A DNA stretch of 26,398 nt from the IMG/VR virus record IMGVR_UViG_3300005606_000004, positions 1-26,398 of that record; one strand, written 5' to 3'. Of the stretch, positions 1 to 8,676 are shown one piece after another. This stretch comes from a virus. How positions within the stretch are numbered: the first letter of the stretch is position 1; each line of letters opens with the position of its first letter. Made by a program: the position numbers and the translations under genes. Below the pieces are notes generated by a model. It did not search any database. It was not told where the DNA came from and saw only the letters and a list, made by a program, of their open reading frames with translations.

Positions 1-867
1 TAATCTAAAATCAATAACATCTTGGATTGCTTCTCCTACTTGTATCCTTTTAGTAAACATACAACCTGTTAAATTTGCGTTAAAAAAGGTTGAACCATTT
101 ACTAATGTCTTTATAGCGATATTACTGTTTGTTGAAAAATCAAAAAATGTACTTGAATTTGTTGAAGTTACAAATTGAGTAATATTTCCTGATACAATTC
201 TATCTTCTAAAAAGAATCCATTAGGATACATTGCGTTTGTATTGTTTGTGACTGAAAGACTATTTTGTAAAGTTTCATATCCTTTAAAATTAGTATTATT
301 CTGAACACTTAATGTAGTGTTTACTAGGTTAGGAACATCTGCTCCTCCTATCTCTACATCTAAAACTGGTGTGGTGGGAGTGTATGTTGCACTTGATGAT
401 ACTACAGAGCCTGGAACTGTGTATGTTGAATTTCCTACCCTTGTTAATTTTTCTCCTTGTCCACTTACGTTTAGAGTTAGAGGTCTTTCTCTTTCAAATA
501 CAAAATCGCCTGTTTTTATGTGGCAGTTTTCTATTTTAAAAGCACTCTCAGTACTTACAATATACAAGTCAAAAGTTTTTATTAATTGTTCTCCTGAACT
601 TGTATCGTATTCCGTTAAAAGACTTTTTACTATGGTTTCATCTTTTTCTTCTGTAAGATAAACACCAAACGAAAAATTTGCAGGGTTTGCTTTTGTTATT
701 GTTGTCCCATTAAACATTTTAGTCTGGTCGTGCAAAGTCTTTACTGAGTACGAGTCTTCCGCAAATGTTTGGGAAATCGACACTTCGGGAGTGGTATATA
801 TTCTATACCTGCTCCCGCCGTGTACTATGAATACAGAGCTTTCTTTACGAAAGTTGTATACAGTCAT
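1..867 (-). CDS. Phage virion (probably tail) structural protein, partial
   Basis: The frame is open from the ATG to the left edge of the window, so only the first 289 residues are seen and the C-terminus is missing. The protein starts MTVYNFRKESSVFIVHGG. It is rich in Ser, Thr, Asn and Val with short alternating hydrophobic stretches, as in beta-rich phage tail proteins. I see no signal peptide, membrane segment or catalytic motif. The start lies two bases after the stop of the tail tube gene, so it is the next cistron in the structural operon. A tail or baseplate protein fits the position. I do not recognise the family. Confidence 0.7.
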   Translation of the reverse strand, partial: MTVYNFRKESSVFIVHGGSRYRIYTTPEVSISQTFAEDSYSVKTLHDQTKMFNGTTITKANPANFSFGVYLTEEKDETIVKSLLTEYDTSSGEQLIKTFDLYIVSTESAFKIENCHIKTGDFVFERERPLTLNVSGQGEKLTRVGNSTYTVPGSVVSSSATYTPTTPVLDVEIGGADVPNLVNTTLSVQNNTNFKGYETLQNSLSVTNNTNAMYPNGFFLEDRIVSGNITQFVTSTNSSTFFDFSTNSNIAIKTLVNGSTFFNANLTGCMFTKRIQVGEAIQDVIDFRL

Positions 868-869
868 GA

Positions 870-2456
870 TTAGACTGTGTGATTAGTAGCATAAGTACTA
901 TCACTGTGAGAAGTTAATCCCTTATATTTAACAGTCATTTCATCAGCTGCAGTTATATCTGAGCCATGAGCTGCAAATTCAACAGATACTGAAATCAAGT
1001 CTGCGACTTCAATAGCTGGAACTTGGAAATGCGCTCTTGGAAGGTCAAATTCTACGACTGGTGTGTCAGAAGAACCTCCTCCCATAAATAAACTCATATC
1101 AAAAGAGTTTCTAACTAAGTCAGTTGCTGCAGATAAATCAGCTAGTAATTGGTTTGAACCATTACCTGAACCACTTGAACCTGTAGTGTTTAAGTACATA
1201 GTTAAGCTTCCACTAATTTGTCTTGCACCTGAGAAAGAACCAATTGGTTTATCAATAACCCCTAAAGTTTCAGGAGTTACATAAGTGATGTTATTTGCTA
1301 TAGTTATTGAACCACCTGTGATTGCAATATCATAAGTTTTTGCATCTAGTCCACCACTTGCTGCTCCACTTCCTTGTTCTAAAGTTGAAAGTGTTAGCGT
1401 TGATAATTTATTTCTTAAATAGTCTGCATCATCAGGACCAGTAGTATCTACATAATTAAAAGCTTCTGCATTATTAATTGTAGAATTAGCTGAATATGCT
1501 CCACCAGTATCTCCTGAGACTGAACTATAAGCTGTATTAGGGTCTTCCATTGGAGTAGTAATTTGGTCAATAGTAGTTGAGTTACCAGACCATGCAATTG
1601 TTGCTATTCCATCTATAGAGAAGTCTATTTCTGCTTGGTTTACTTGACATTCATTTAGTCTGTAAGTTGTATTTTCCAAAGCAAAGAAAATTGAGAGTTT
1701 TAATAACTCGTGGTGTTCTGACCTTGCAAAACTAACATCTGCATCAGTTGAATCTACTGTTACTGCTGCAGCACTTGTTCCGCTTAGTGCACCACCTGTA
1801 ATGTCTTTACCTGCAATAGCTGCCCATAGTATGTTTTCAACCATACCCATGTCGTTTTCTGAGCCATTACTATTTGCTCCATGTTTGAAAGGTCTTACAT
1901 AAGTTGAGAAAGACCATTCTGCAGGAGGTAAAGAGTCATTAAATCTTTTCTGTCCTCTGTTTGGAGTTGCTCCAGCTTCGTTGATTACAACATCAGTTGC
2001 ATCACTTCCTTGCGAGAAGCTGTAACCATCTAACACACCTACTCTGAAAGTGTTGGCATTTGTGCCATTACCTTTAAATAAGCCAGTTCCTATTCTGCTA
2101 CCATCTACTGTGGTTGTTCCTGCGATTGTTGCTACTGTTACAACAAGTCCAGTTCCTGAACCTGTAGAATCACTTGCATCACCTTGAGTCAATGTTTCAC
2201 TTGCTGCAAATCCGCTTCCTCTGAAGTTATTTGGTATGTTTACTCCTGTAACACCACCACCACTTACTGCAGAAACAATAACTTTCGCATTGATTCCACT
2301 TCCTGAAGTATCATTTGCATTAAAAGATATAACATCGCCCACCGCATGACCAGAACCCGCAGTAGTAACAGTAACAGTCTTGATGCCGCCTGTAGCGCCT
2401 ACACCATTTACTGAACTGACATATACCTTGGTATTTCTTGATAGATTAAGTGCCAT
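870..2456 (-). CDS. Putative phage tail tube protein with Gly/Ser-rich insert
   Basis: This 528-residue protein begins MALNLSRNTKVYVSSV, an opening I associate with tail tube proteins of marine tailed phages. Residues about 15-125 form a Gly/Ser-rich insert with repeated GSG turns (GSGHAVGD, GSGINAKV, GSGFAAS, GSGTGLVV), like decorating beta-domains in phage structural proteins. The rest is Thr/Ser/Asn-rich and beta-prone, with no signal peptide. A Shine-Dalgarno sequence (TAGGAG) precedes the ATG. It follows the tail terminator gene, the usual order in siphoviruses. At 528 residues it is long for a tube protein, because of the insert. Tube identity rests on position and general character. 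Another major virion protein is possible. Confidence 0.6.
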   Translation of the reverse strand: MALNLSRNTKVYVSSVNGVGATGGIKTVTVTTAGSGHAVGDVISFNANDTSGSGINAKVIVSAVSGGGVTGVNIPNNFRGSGFAASETLTQGDASDSTGSGTGLVVTVATIAGTTTVDGSRIGTGLFKGNGTNANTFRVGVLDGYSFSQGSDATDVVINEAGATPNRGQKRFNDSLPPAEWSFSTYVRPFKHGANSNGSENDMGMVENILWAAIAGKDITGGALSGTSAAAVTVDSTDADVSFARSEHHELLKLSIFFALENTTYRLNECQVNQAEIDFSIDGIATIAWSGNSTTIDQITTPMEDPNTAYSSVSGDTGGAYSANSTINNAEAFNYVDTTGPDDADYLRNKLSTLTLSTLEQGSGAASGGLDAKTYDIAITGGSITIANNITYVTPETLGVIDKPIGSFSGARQISGSLTMYLNTTGSSGSGNGSNQLLADLSAATDLVRNSFDMSLFMGGGSSDTPVVEFDLPRAHFQVPAIEVADLISVSVEFAAHGSDITAADEMTVKYKGLTSHSDSTYATNHTV

Positions 2457-2515
2457 TTTTATCTCCTATCTACGTTGAAAGGGCTTAGCTAGATATTTAT
2501 CTGCTTCGCCGTTTC

Positions 2516-2968
2516 TTAATATCGTACGGTTACCGACATTTCCCCAATTCCTAAAGGAGCAATCACTCCTTCATCAGTACTAATACTATCAACTGTCATT
2601 GAAGTAGTAGTTCCATTAGGTACTACGCTAGTGTCGTACACTAAAGCATCGTTTTCATCGATAATCTTTTCGATATCTTCGAATAACAATGCTAGTTCTT
2701 CTTGAGCATCGTCTTCATCTTTGACATATGCTCGAATACTTAAAGTTAAGAATCTCCATTTAAATCCAGCAGTTTGATATTCTCTAGATTCATCTCCTGC
2801 AACTACGCAGAGTTTTGGATACTCTTCTATTTCATCTAAAAACTTTAAGCCTCCACTTACATTATTAAATACATTTCCATTGTAAGGGTGCTGTCCATTT
2901 ATTAGTTTTAATTTTGCTACTAAAGCGTCTACAATTTTTCTACGCTTAGTTCTATACTCAGTAGACAT
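2516..2968 (-). CDS. Putative tail terminator / tail completion protein
   Basis: A 150-residue soluble protein opening with a helical segment (MSTEYRTKRRKIVDALVAKL) and followed by beta-rich sequence: LSIRAYVKDEDD, an acidic helix around residues 90-105, and a closing strand EMSVTVRY. This resembles gpU/minor-tail-U-like tail terminators, which cap the tail tube and join it to the head. The start overlaps the stop of the neck gene by one base and the tail tube gene follows, matching head-to-tail gene order. A 47-bp spacer downstream contains no gene. The family assignment comes from fold-like pattern and position, not from a diagnostic motif. Confidence 0.6.
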   Translation of the reverse strand: MSTEYRTKRRKIVDALVAKLKLINGQHPYNGNVFNNVSGGLKFLDEIEEYPKLCVVAGDESREYQTAGFKWRFLTLSIRAYVKDEDDAQEELALLFEDIEKIIDENDALVYDTSVVPNGTTTSMTVDSISTDEGVIAPLGIGEMSVTVRY

Positions 2969-4500
2969 TAACCTCTCCTGAGTATAAATTTATCATTAAT
3001 TGTTCCCATCGCTAAGTTTCTAATACTTTTTGCTATTAAAGGTTTTGGGTTATATCCTGCGGGCCATTCCCTGCTTCCTGTATTTTCAAAAGTTTCATAA
3101 GGTCTTAGTTGATAAGTATATGTTCCAATTATAGAATTCTGTGCTTGTCTTAAAGAAACTAATTCTGCACTATCAGAAAATCTTCCTGTTTGATTTATTA
3201 GTGCTGGTCTGCCCATGTTTCTTCTTATTTCTGCTCCTAGTCTTCTGTTTATTCTAGTTCTAATTGGGCCTAAATTAAGTTCCTCTTTTCCTTTTTCTTT
3301 TCTTCTTTTTACTCTACCTTTTGCTGGAACTTTAATGCTAATTTTTGTAGTTAATGCTTTAGGGGCAGAACCTTTTTTACCTGCTGTTATTTTTCTTTTT
3401 GTCCTTTTTCGTACTTTTGGTTGTTTTTTAATAGTTACTTTTTTATTTTTAAGTCTCTTTTTAGGTTTAGCTTTATTTGTTATTTCTTCTACTACTTCAC
3501 TTACTATATTTTCATCTATTGAAGGGCTTCCTGTTGCACCAACTGATGCTGCTAATCCTCCTCTTCTCTTCTCTCCTTCAAAGTGTTCTGGAAGATTTTT
3601 TCTTAAAAATTCTATTGCACCATCTTCAATTAATGCTCTTACTCCTCCACCTAAATCTTTTCGTGCTTTCCAATCATCTGCTCTTTTGCTTCCTTGAGAT
3701 TGGATTACTCCGTTTACTGTTAGCTTTCTTGTTTCACCTGTTGTTTGTCCTGCTGAAAATTCTGGACTAAAGTCTACTGAAAATTTCATATTTGCTCTAC
3801 TAACTATGTACTCCAACATATTAACGGTAGTAATATTAACATCAAAAGATGCTTCAGGTTGAGCGTCAGAGCTAAAGCACTCTTTAACAAACTTTTCAAA
3901 CCCTGCTCTACCAATAGTTCTTGATTTATGTGAGAAGTCAGTACTATTTGAAATGTCTTTTGTTGCTGCTGCCGCCTGTGCAGATGTCAAAGTTTTGTTT
4001 GTTCTTCTTAGCCATCTATGAAATATTTCTTTTCTCAGTTCTCTGCATATTGTATAAATATTAAAAGTATTTGAAGCTCTTTCTGCATCTACTTGAAAAA
4101 TTAATCTATTTACATTACTGCCTTCCAGTATTGCAAACTCTTTACTAGTGCCTCCTGCTCCGCTTACGAAAAAATCAGAAAATTTTATTAGTGTTTTTTC
4201 TGCTACTTTTTTTGTACTTTTAAGTTTTACAGCTCCTGATATTAAATCACTAAAAATTTCTCCAATCACCATCTGGTATTCAAATTTTGTATTATTAGCT
4301 CTAAGTACTGCTACTAAATCATCATTTTGGTCTAATCCATTAATAAATTTTTCTGTTCCACTTACAAATGCTCCTGCAGATTCAAATGCAGTTATTTCAA
4401 CTATATGATTAAATCTTTTACTCTCTTCTTTTCTCATTGCTTCATCAGAGTGTTTTGATAGTAATCTTTCAACTTCATTTAGTACTACTTCTGCGCCCAT
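2968..4500 (-). CDS. Putative neck / head-tail joining protein with polybasic linker
   Basis: This 510-residue protein has three parts. Residues 1 to about 325 are mixed alpha/beta. Residues about 340-405 are a very Lys/Arg-rich linker (KPKKRLKNKKVTIKK and similar). The C-terminal 100 residues contain GRPALINQTGRFSDSAEL and YETFENTGSREWPAG, which resemble HK97-gp10-type neck proteins. It lies between the adaptor and the tail terminator and shares one base with each. The basic linker is unusual for a neck protein and might touch DNA in the portal channel, or reflect a fusion. The role is inferred from position and the C-terminal domain. The N-terminal part is unrecognised. Confidence 0.55.
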   Translation of the reverse strand: MGAEVVLNEVERLLSKHSDEAMRKEESKRFNHIVEITAFESAGAFVSGTEKFINGLDQNDDLVAVLRANNTKFEYQMVIGEIFSDLISGAVKLKSTKKVAEKTLIKFSDFFVSGAGGTSKEFAILEGSNVNRLIFQVDAERASNTFNIYTICRELRKEIFHRWLRRTNKTLTSAQAAAATKDISNSTDFSHKSRTIGRAGFEKFVKECFSSDAQPEASFDVNITTVNMLEYIVSRANMKFSVDFSPEFSAGQTTGETRKLTVNGVIQSQGSKRADDWKARKDLGGGVRALIEDGAIEFLRKNLPEHFEGEKRRGGLAASVGATGSPSIDENIVSEVVEEITNKAKPKKRLKNKKVTIKKQPKVRKRTKRKITAGKKGSAPKALTTKISIKVPAKGRVKRRKEKGKEELNLGPIRTRINRRLGAEIRRNMGRPALINQTGRFSDSAELVSLRQAQNSIIGTYTYQLRPYETFENTGSREWPAGYNPKPLIAKSIRNLAMGTINDKFILRRG

Positions 4501-5129
4501 TATTTATATAATTTATAGAAATCAAGAATCCTTTTTATGTGGTCAGGAAATCCTATATTTTCTCTTAGGCTGGTAGTAACTTGGTTACTAATCTGAGCTC
4601 CACTTATAGAAAGTCTTTCTTTTCTTTCATCTTTTAAGTAATATTTTACTAAGTCAAAAAGTGCTAGTTTTAAATCTCCAGGAGTACTTGCGTATCCTGC
4701 TCTGTAAACTACTTTTACTGCTTTTCTTCCTTTCGGAAAAGCTTTGTCAGCAGTATCTTCAGTTCTAAAAATAGTATCAGTTTCTTCGTCTACAGTATAT
4801 TCATATTTGCCACTACCATCAGAATTTTCGGATATGAGGGTCACATATGCACTGCCTTGTCCATCTCTTTCTTGGACTGAAGTTATAGTTACTATTGGAC
4901 TTTCATCTAGCATTATTGCAGTAGTATGATTATCTTTTATATCGAAGAACTCCGTTTTAGCAGAGCTATAAAAGTCTACAAACGAAGTTCCGCAATATGT
5001 TTTTACGGCTTGGCTCACAGACGGAATGATAACATTCAATTTCGCATCTTCCGATACGCCATTGAGCCCAGCAAAATCTTTGTACTGTGCTAATGTTATC
5101 AAATTTGTTCCGCCTTGTGATACTGCCAT
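4500..5129 (-). CDS. Head-tail adaptor (gp6-like connector)
   Basis: A 209-residue protein from MAVSQGGTNLITLAQYK. The early segment, an acidic-helical opening then IIPSVSQAVKTYCGTSF, and the later all-helical part (DLKLALFDLVKYYLKDERKE) match the gp6-like head-tail connector pattern, whose ring sits under the portal. I chose the internal ATG because 30 upstream in-frame codons would overlap the end of the capsid gene and lie across a stable hairpin. No strong Shine-Dalgarno is visible, so translation may depend on coupling to the capsid gene. It follows the major capsid gene and overlaps the neck gene by one base, the normal position for an adaptor. Confidence 0.65.
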   Translation of the reverse strand: MAVSQGGTNLITLAQYKDFAGLNGVSEDAKLNVIIPSVSQAVKTYCGTSFVDFYSSAKTEFFDIKDNHTTAIMLDESPIVTITSVQERDGQGSAYVTLISENSDGSGKYEYTVDEETDTIFRTEDTADKAFPKGRKAVKVVYRAGYASTPGDLKLALFDLVKYYLKDERKERLSISGAQISNQVTTSLRENIGFPDHIKRILDFYKLYK

Positions 5130-5138
5130 AATTATAAG

Positions 5139-5160
5139 TGAGGGGATAAGGCTCCCCTCA
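5139..5160 (-). other. mRNA hairpin between capsid and adaptor genes
   Basis: A perfect 8-bp inverted repeat (TGAGGGGA / TCCCCTCA) with a 6-base loop lies 15 bases downstream of the capsid stop codon and 9 bases upstream of the adaptor ATG. In the leftward transcript no run of U follows, so it is a poor intrinsic terminator. It may be a processing or 3'-end stabilising hairpin that keeps capsid mRNA abundant, or it may restrict adaptor translation. Confidence 0.6.
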
Positions 5161-5175
5161 AGCCATATCAATCTA

Positions 5176-7212
5176 TTAGTTAGATTTGTATTTAAGAGCT
5201 TGTACTGAGTCAGCACCATCGATTAGGTCTAAGAAACCTATTCTTTGAGAAGCCACTAGGACTCTTCTTTGGTTTGCGACATCGTAGTCAGATTCTACTG
5301 TAACACCTCTTAATCTAGGCATTACGTAGTTTCTTGGGTATACAGCTACAGAGTTAAATTTAGAGTGAGCTTTAGCAGCGAACTCATCACAGATAAGTAC
5401 TCTTGAACCAAATACTTGCCCGATTTCACCACTTAGCTTAGTAGCCATGTCACCAACTAAGTTCACATCTTGGAACTCAGCGTCGTTTAACAAGTCATAG
5501 TACACATCTTGAGATACTATGTAAACTACTTCACTTGGGTTAACACCATATTTACCCATTGCTTTTCTTAAGCTTAGTAAGTCAGCTGCAGTAACAGCGT
5601 CAGTAGCAGCAAATGTACCACTTGGCTGTGTAGTGTTTGAGTCGTTTGCCGCTAAGTGACAAAGTCCTTCAAAAGATGCTCCAGAAGTTCCGAATGCACC
5701 ATCAGCGTCATCTCCTACTAAGATAGCGTTTTCAATTGCTCTAGCATGAGACCTAACCATTGACTCTCTAATTAACGGAAGAATAGGCAAAATTGCATCT
5801 TCTTCAGTTTCATTTCCTATAAAGGAAGTAGAGATTAATTTTTTAGTTGAGAGTGTTCTCTCAGTCATATCGATACCACCCGCTGAACCTGGGTTGTATG
5901 CGTCTCCTCTCTGAGCTAAGTTACCATGTGGTGAACTACCACTAGCAGCTTGGTTAGCAGTAAATTCTGCGTAACCAGAGTCAGGTAGGATTGGAATGAT
6001 TTGAGTTGCAGAAGTCATTGGTATTTCTCTAAATAGAGGTGCTAATACTAATTCATTCTGGATATCTCTTTCAATGTTAGTTGAAACAACTTGCTCAAAG
6101 TCAGCAGATGAAACGCCAACACCAGACATGCTGTTAACTTTTTCCATCACTGATTTTGCAAGGTCAGTTTCAAACCCTTTTCCAGTAGCTAGACCGAGCA
6201 TTTTTGCGTCCATAATGTCAGCTTCAAATGCTTTTCTCCAGTCACTATTTCCTCTGTCAGCGAAAACCCTTTTAGATTCTCTCATAGCTTCTATTTCAGC
6301 ACTTCTGTCTTTTAATTCAGACTCTAAAGACTTAATTACAGTCTCTAAATCTTCGTGCTTGTTAAGAACTCTATCTTCAACATCAGAAATTAGCTTTTCT
6401 GCTCCAGTCATAACTGATGTTACAACTGTTTTCTGTTCTTCCTGCTTTGCTTCTTCAGCAGCCTTCACTTCAGCTTCCTCAACAGATTTTTCTTCCGCCT
6501 CAGCAGCTTCTTTTGCTTTCTGCTCAGCTTGTTGCATAGCAATTTTAGCAGCAGTATCTTCTGCTACTTGTTTTGCGAATGCTTCAAGGTCAAAGCCTTC
6601 AGGAGTTGTTTTATTGTCTTCAGACATATTTTTCTCCAAAATTGAGGATTTCTCCTCGCTTGGCTGCTCAATTTCAACAGCGTCTGCTGAGTCCATTGAG
6701 TTAGCCTTTACAAAATTCTTCTTAAACTCCTCGTAATCTTCCATATTATCAAAAGACTTTGCTAGAGAGAATGTTGCTCCCTGATTGCAAGGTACTGATA
6801 CTACAGAAACTTCAAAAAGTTCAGCGTCCTTTATCTTGTATCCGTCGGTTTCGGTCATATAATCAGCGTCCTTCACTCTGAAACCAACAGAAAAAGCTCC
6901 AAGGACACCATCTTTAATTAAATCTTTAACATCGCCCGCTGCTTTAGATATCTTTGCTGAGATATCTAATCCTTTATCGTTCACTTCTAAACCTGTTGCT
7001 CTTCCAATAGGTTTATTGTAATCGTGATTAAACAATATAATAGGATTATTTTTAAAGTTTTCTAAACCACCTTTAGTCCAAGCATCTGCCTCGATAATAT
7101 CTCCAGCTCTATCAAGACCATTAGTACTAGCAGACCCTTTAATGTCTATACTACCATCATCTTGCTCGCCTAAACTTTTAAAAGTAGAAGTATAATGAAA
7201 TATTTTATTCAT
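5176..7212 (-). CDS. Prohead protease - scaffold - major capsid protein fusion (HK97 type)
   Basis: A single 678-residue chain carries three head-assembly functions. Residues 1 to about 150 are an HK97-type prohead protease, with NHDYNKPIGR around candidate catalytic His63, GAFSVGF around Ser108 and the acidic strand AELFEVSVVSVP. Residues about 200-315 are Glu/Lys/Ala-rich predicted coiled coil, as in scaffold (delta) domains. Residues about 320-678 are the HK97-fold capsid protein, ending in DYDVANQRRVLVASQRIGF. In many phages these are separate genes; fused forms are known. An internal ATG at codon 196 has a strong ribosome-binding site and could make scaffold-capsid (483 residues) without protease. 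The gene follows a small ORF and the portal gene, as expected. Confidence 0.88.
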   Translation of the reverse strand: MNKIFHYTSTFKSLGEQDDGSIDIKGSASTNGLDRAGDIIEADAWTKGGLENFKNNPIILFNHDYNKPIGRATGLEVNDKGLDISAKISKAAGDVKDLIKDGVLGAFSVGFRVKDADYMTETDGYKIKDAELFEVSVVSVPCNQGATFSLAKSFDNMEDYEEFKKNFVKANSMDSADAVEIEQPSEEKSSILEKNMSEDNKTTPEGFDLEAFAKQVAEDTAAKIAMQQAEQKAKEAAEAEEKSVEEAEVKAAEEAKQEEQKTVVTSVMTGAEKLISDVEDRVLNKHEDLETVIKSLESELKDRSAEIEAMRESKRVFADRGNSDWRKAFEADIMDAKMLGLATGKGFETDLAKSVMEKVNSMSGVGVSSADFEQVVSTNIERDIQNELVLAPLFREIPMTSATQIIPILPDSGYAEFTANQAASGSSPHGNLAQRGDAYNPGSAGGIDMTERTLSTKKLISTSFIGNETEEDAILPILPLIRESMVRSHARAIENAILVGDDADGAFGTSGASFEGLCHLAANDSNTTQPSGTFAATDAVTAADLLSLRKAMGKYGVNPSEVVYIVSQDVYYDLLNDAEFQDVNLVGDMATKLSGEIGQVFGSRVLICDEFAAKAHSKFNSVAVYPRNYVMPRLRGVTVESDYDVANQRRVLVASQRIGFLDLIDGADSVQALKYKSN
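6625..6637 (-). promoter_or_regulatory. Internal ribosome-binding site and in-frame ATG
   Basis: GGAG sits six bases upstream of an in-frame ATG (Met196, MSEDNKTTPEG) exactly between the protease and scaffold parts of the fusion. A start here would yield scaffold plus capsid alone, giving the excess of capsid over protease that head assembly needs. The motif and frame are seen directly. Its use is inferred. Confidence 0.6.
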
Positions 7213-7214
7213 AC

Positions 7215-7475
7215 TTAGTCTCCTTTCTTTTTAGTAGCTTTTGCAACTGTTTTCTTTGGTGTAGCTTTTGGTTTGTTAATTTCAGCTACCATTTCAGGTA
7301 AGTTGTAATTTAACATGCTGACCATACGAGCCCAAGAGTTAAAAGTTCTTTTAACTATTTGTACTCTAACAGGAGCGTCATCTTGTGCTTGATATTCTGA
7401 AATAGAAAGAATTTTTCCTTTCTTTTTAAAATACTCGCCAAGAGTTGTTAATGTTTTTATTTTAGGATTCGCCAT
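7215..7475 (-). CDS. Small protein with Lys-rich tail, between portal and capsid genes
   Basis: An 86-residue protein, MANPKIKTLTTLGEYFKKKG, with a possible globular part to about residue 68 and a C-terminal Lys/Ala/Thr tail (PKKTVAKATKKKGD) that looks disordered and nucleic-acid-binding. No membrane segment or Cys motif. A Shine-Dalgarno (GGAG) precedes the ATG, which overlaps the end of the portal gene by 14 bases. The stop lies two bases before the capsid-fusion start. The location suggests an accessory head protein. I do not recognise the family. Confidence 0.7.
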   Translation of the reverse strand: MANPKIKTLTTLGEYFKKKGKILSISEYQAQDDAPVRVQIVKRTFNSWARMVSMLNYNLPEMVAEINKPKATPKKTVAKATKKKGD

Positions 7476-8676
7476 CTATATTCTCCTCGTCTTGTGGTGG
7501 TCTTCCACCTTCTTCGGGATTTACCGCAGAACCTGCTATATTAGCTGGTACTCTTGGTTCATCAAATCCATCAACTGGTTCTTTGCCTAGTGCTTCTCTT
7601 GCTTCATTCGGGCTAATAATGCCTGTATTAACAAGAGTTGCATAGTAGGCGGCTTGGTCTCTCAACTCAGGTTGTAACGCAGGAATTCTGGTTACATCTT
7701 CCGCAAGTTCAAAACCAAAATATCTTTCAAAAGCATATGCTACTTTTCTAACTATAGGTAATATAGTTTCTAAGTAATAAAGCCTATGATTAGGTCTAAT
7801 ATTAGCATTATTACCGCTATCCATAAGGATTGGTGGTATTCCTAGTGCTTCTAATATAACTTTTTCATTTGCTTTGCAAGATTCTTGAAAGTCTAATTCT
7901 TTAAAATTGACTGTAGTTAAGTTATCAACTTCCAGTCCACCGTCAAGAATTAAAGGTCTTTTACCTCCAGTTTTAGGATTATATCTCATGCTCCAAGCTT
8001 GTAACATTCTTTCTTTTATTTTTTCAGAAAGAGTATTTGGACTTTTTAATACTAATCCAGGGACTGCTCCATTTTTAAAGAAGTTATCTTGAAAACTTCT
8101 CATATTGTCCAAGAGAACCATTGTTCTGTACGCTGGTTTCAATCTTGGTACTCCTCTATAAATTGAATTAAAACTATTTTCTTTTACATGAATTATCTCA
8201 TTGACTGAATACTCTATCGTTGAATCAAATTCATATTTTTCTACAAAAGTTTTATCGTCAGTATAGATTTTAACTTTATCTGCTGGTAAATGGTAAAGGT
8301 GAGCACCATCGTAGTAGATAAATATGTTTCCATCTATTATTAAGTCAATAATTAAATTTCTTTTAAAAGCACTAACATCTTGAAAAGGGTTTGGTGCTCT
8401 ATTAAGTAGTACATCTACTTTTGACCTTCTAATATCTTTTGCTACAGGAGTTATTCCTCTTAATTTTGCATTAACTGAAAAAGGTATTTCTCCTACATCG
8501 TCAACTATCATGTTGACAGCTCTGTTTACAACTTCTAAATTTTCATAAGCAGACCTATAATTCGTTTTTATTTCTCGAGTATCAACAGATAATCCTTCAT
8601 CTCGAGCTATAGTATATTGAGCAGGATTTAACTTTTCCTCTCTCTCAATACCTAAAAATCTGTCATACCACGCCAT
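7462..8676 (-). CDS. Portal protein (HK97 family)
   Basis: A 404-residue protein of normal length for HK97-type portals, which form the dodecameric DNA channel at one head vertex. It starts MAWYDRFLGIEREEKL and contains features I associate with the family: an N-terminal stretch leading to VVNRAVNMIVDDVGEIPF, a mid-segment LKPAYRTMVLLDNMRSFQDNFFKNGAVPGLVL, and EALGIPPILM followed by a long helical stem. The Pro/Glu/Asp-rich C-terminus (NPEEGGRPPQDEE) is probably disordered. It overlaps the HNH gene upstream and the 86-residue gene downstream by 14 bases each. Confidence 0.88.
   Translation of the reverse strand: MAWYDRFLGIEREEKLNPAQYTIARDEGLSVDTREIKTNYRSAYENLEVVNRAVNMIVDDVGEIPFSVNAKLRGITPVAKDIRRSKVDVLLNRAPNPFQDVSAFKRNLIIDLIIDGNIFIYYDGAHLYHLPADKVKIYTDDKTFVEKYEFDSTIEYSVNEIIHVKENSFNSIYRGVPRLKPAYRTMVLLDNMRSFQDNFFKNGAVPGLVLKSPNTLSEKIKERMLQAWSMRYNPKTGGKRPLILDGGLEVDNLTTVNFKELDFQESCKANEKVILEALGIPPILMDSGNNANIRPNHRLYYLETILPIVRKVAYAFERYFGFELAEDVTRIPALQPELRDQAAYYATLVNTGIISPNEAREALGKEPVDGFDEPRVPANIAGSAVNPEEGGRPPQDEENIDGES

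Noticed and set aside
3215-3697. Long rightward frame of hydrophobic residues opposite the neck gene
   Set aside because: It is antisense to a Lys/Arg-rich stretch, so the complementary codons read as Phe, Leu and Ser. There is no ribosome site and the neck frame is far better supported.
5130-5219. Longer N-terminus for the head-tail adaptor
   Set aside because: The extra 30 residues overlap the end of the capsid gene and span a stable hairpin. The MAVSQ start fits the family length better.
6074-6736. 220-codon rightward frame opposite the capsid fusion
   Set aside because: It is rich in Ser, Phe and Ala because it complements the Glu/Lys/Ala-rich scaffold coiled coil. No promoter, ribosome site or motif supports it.
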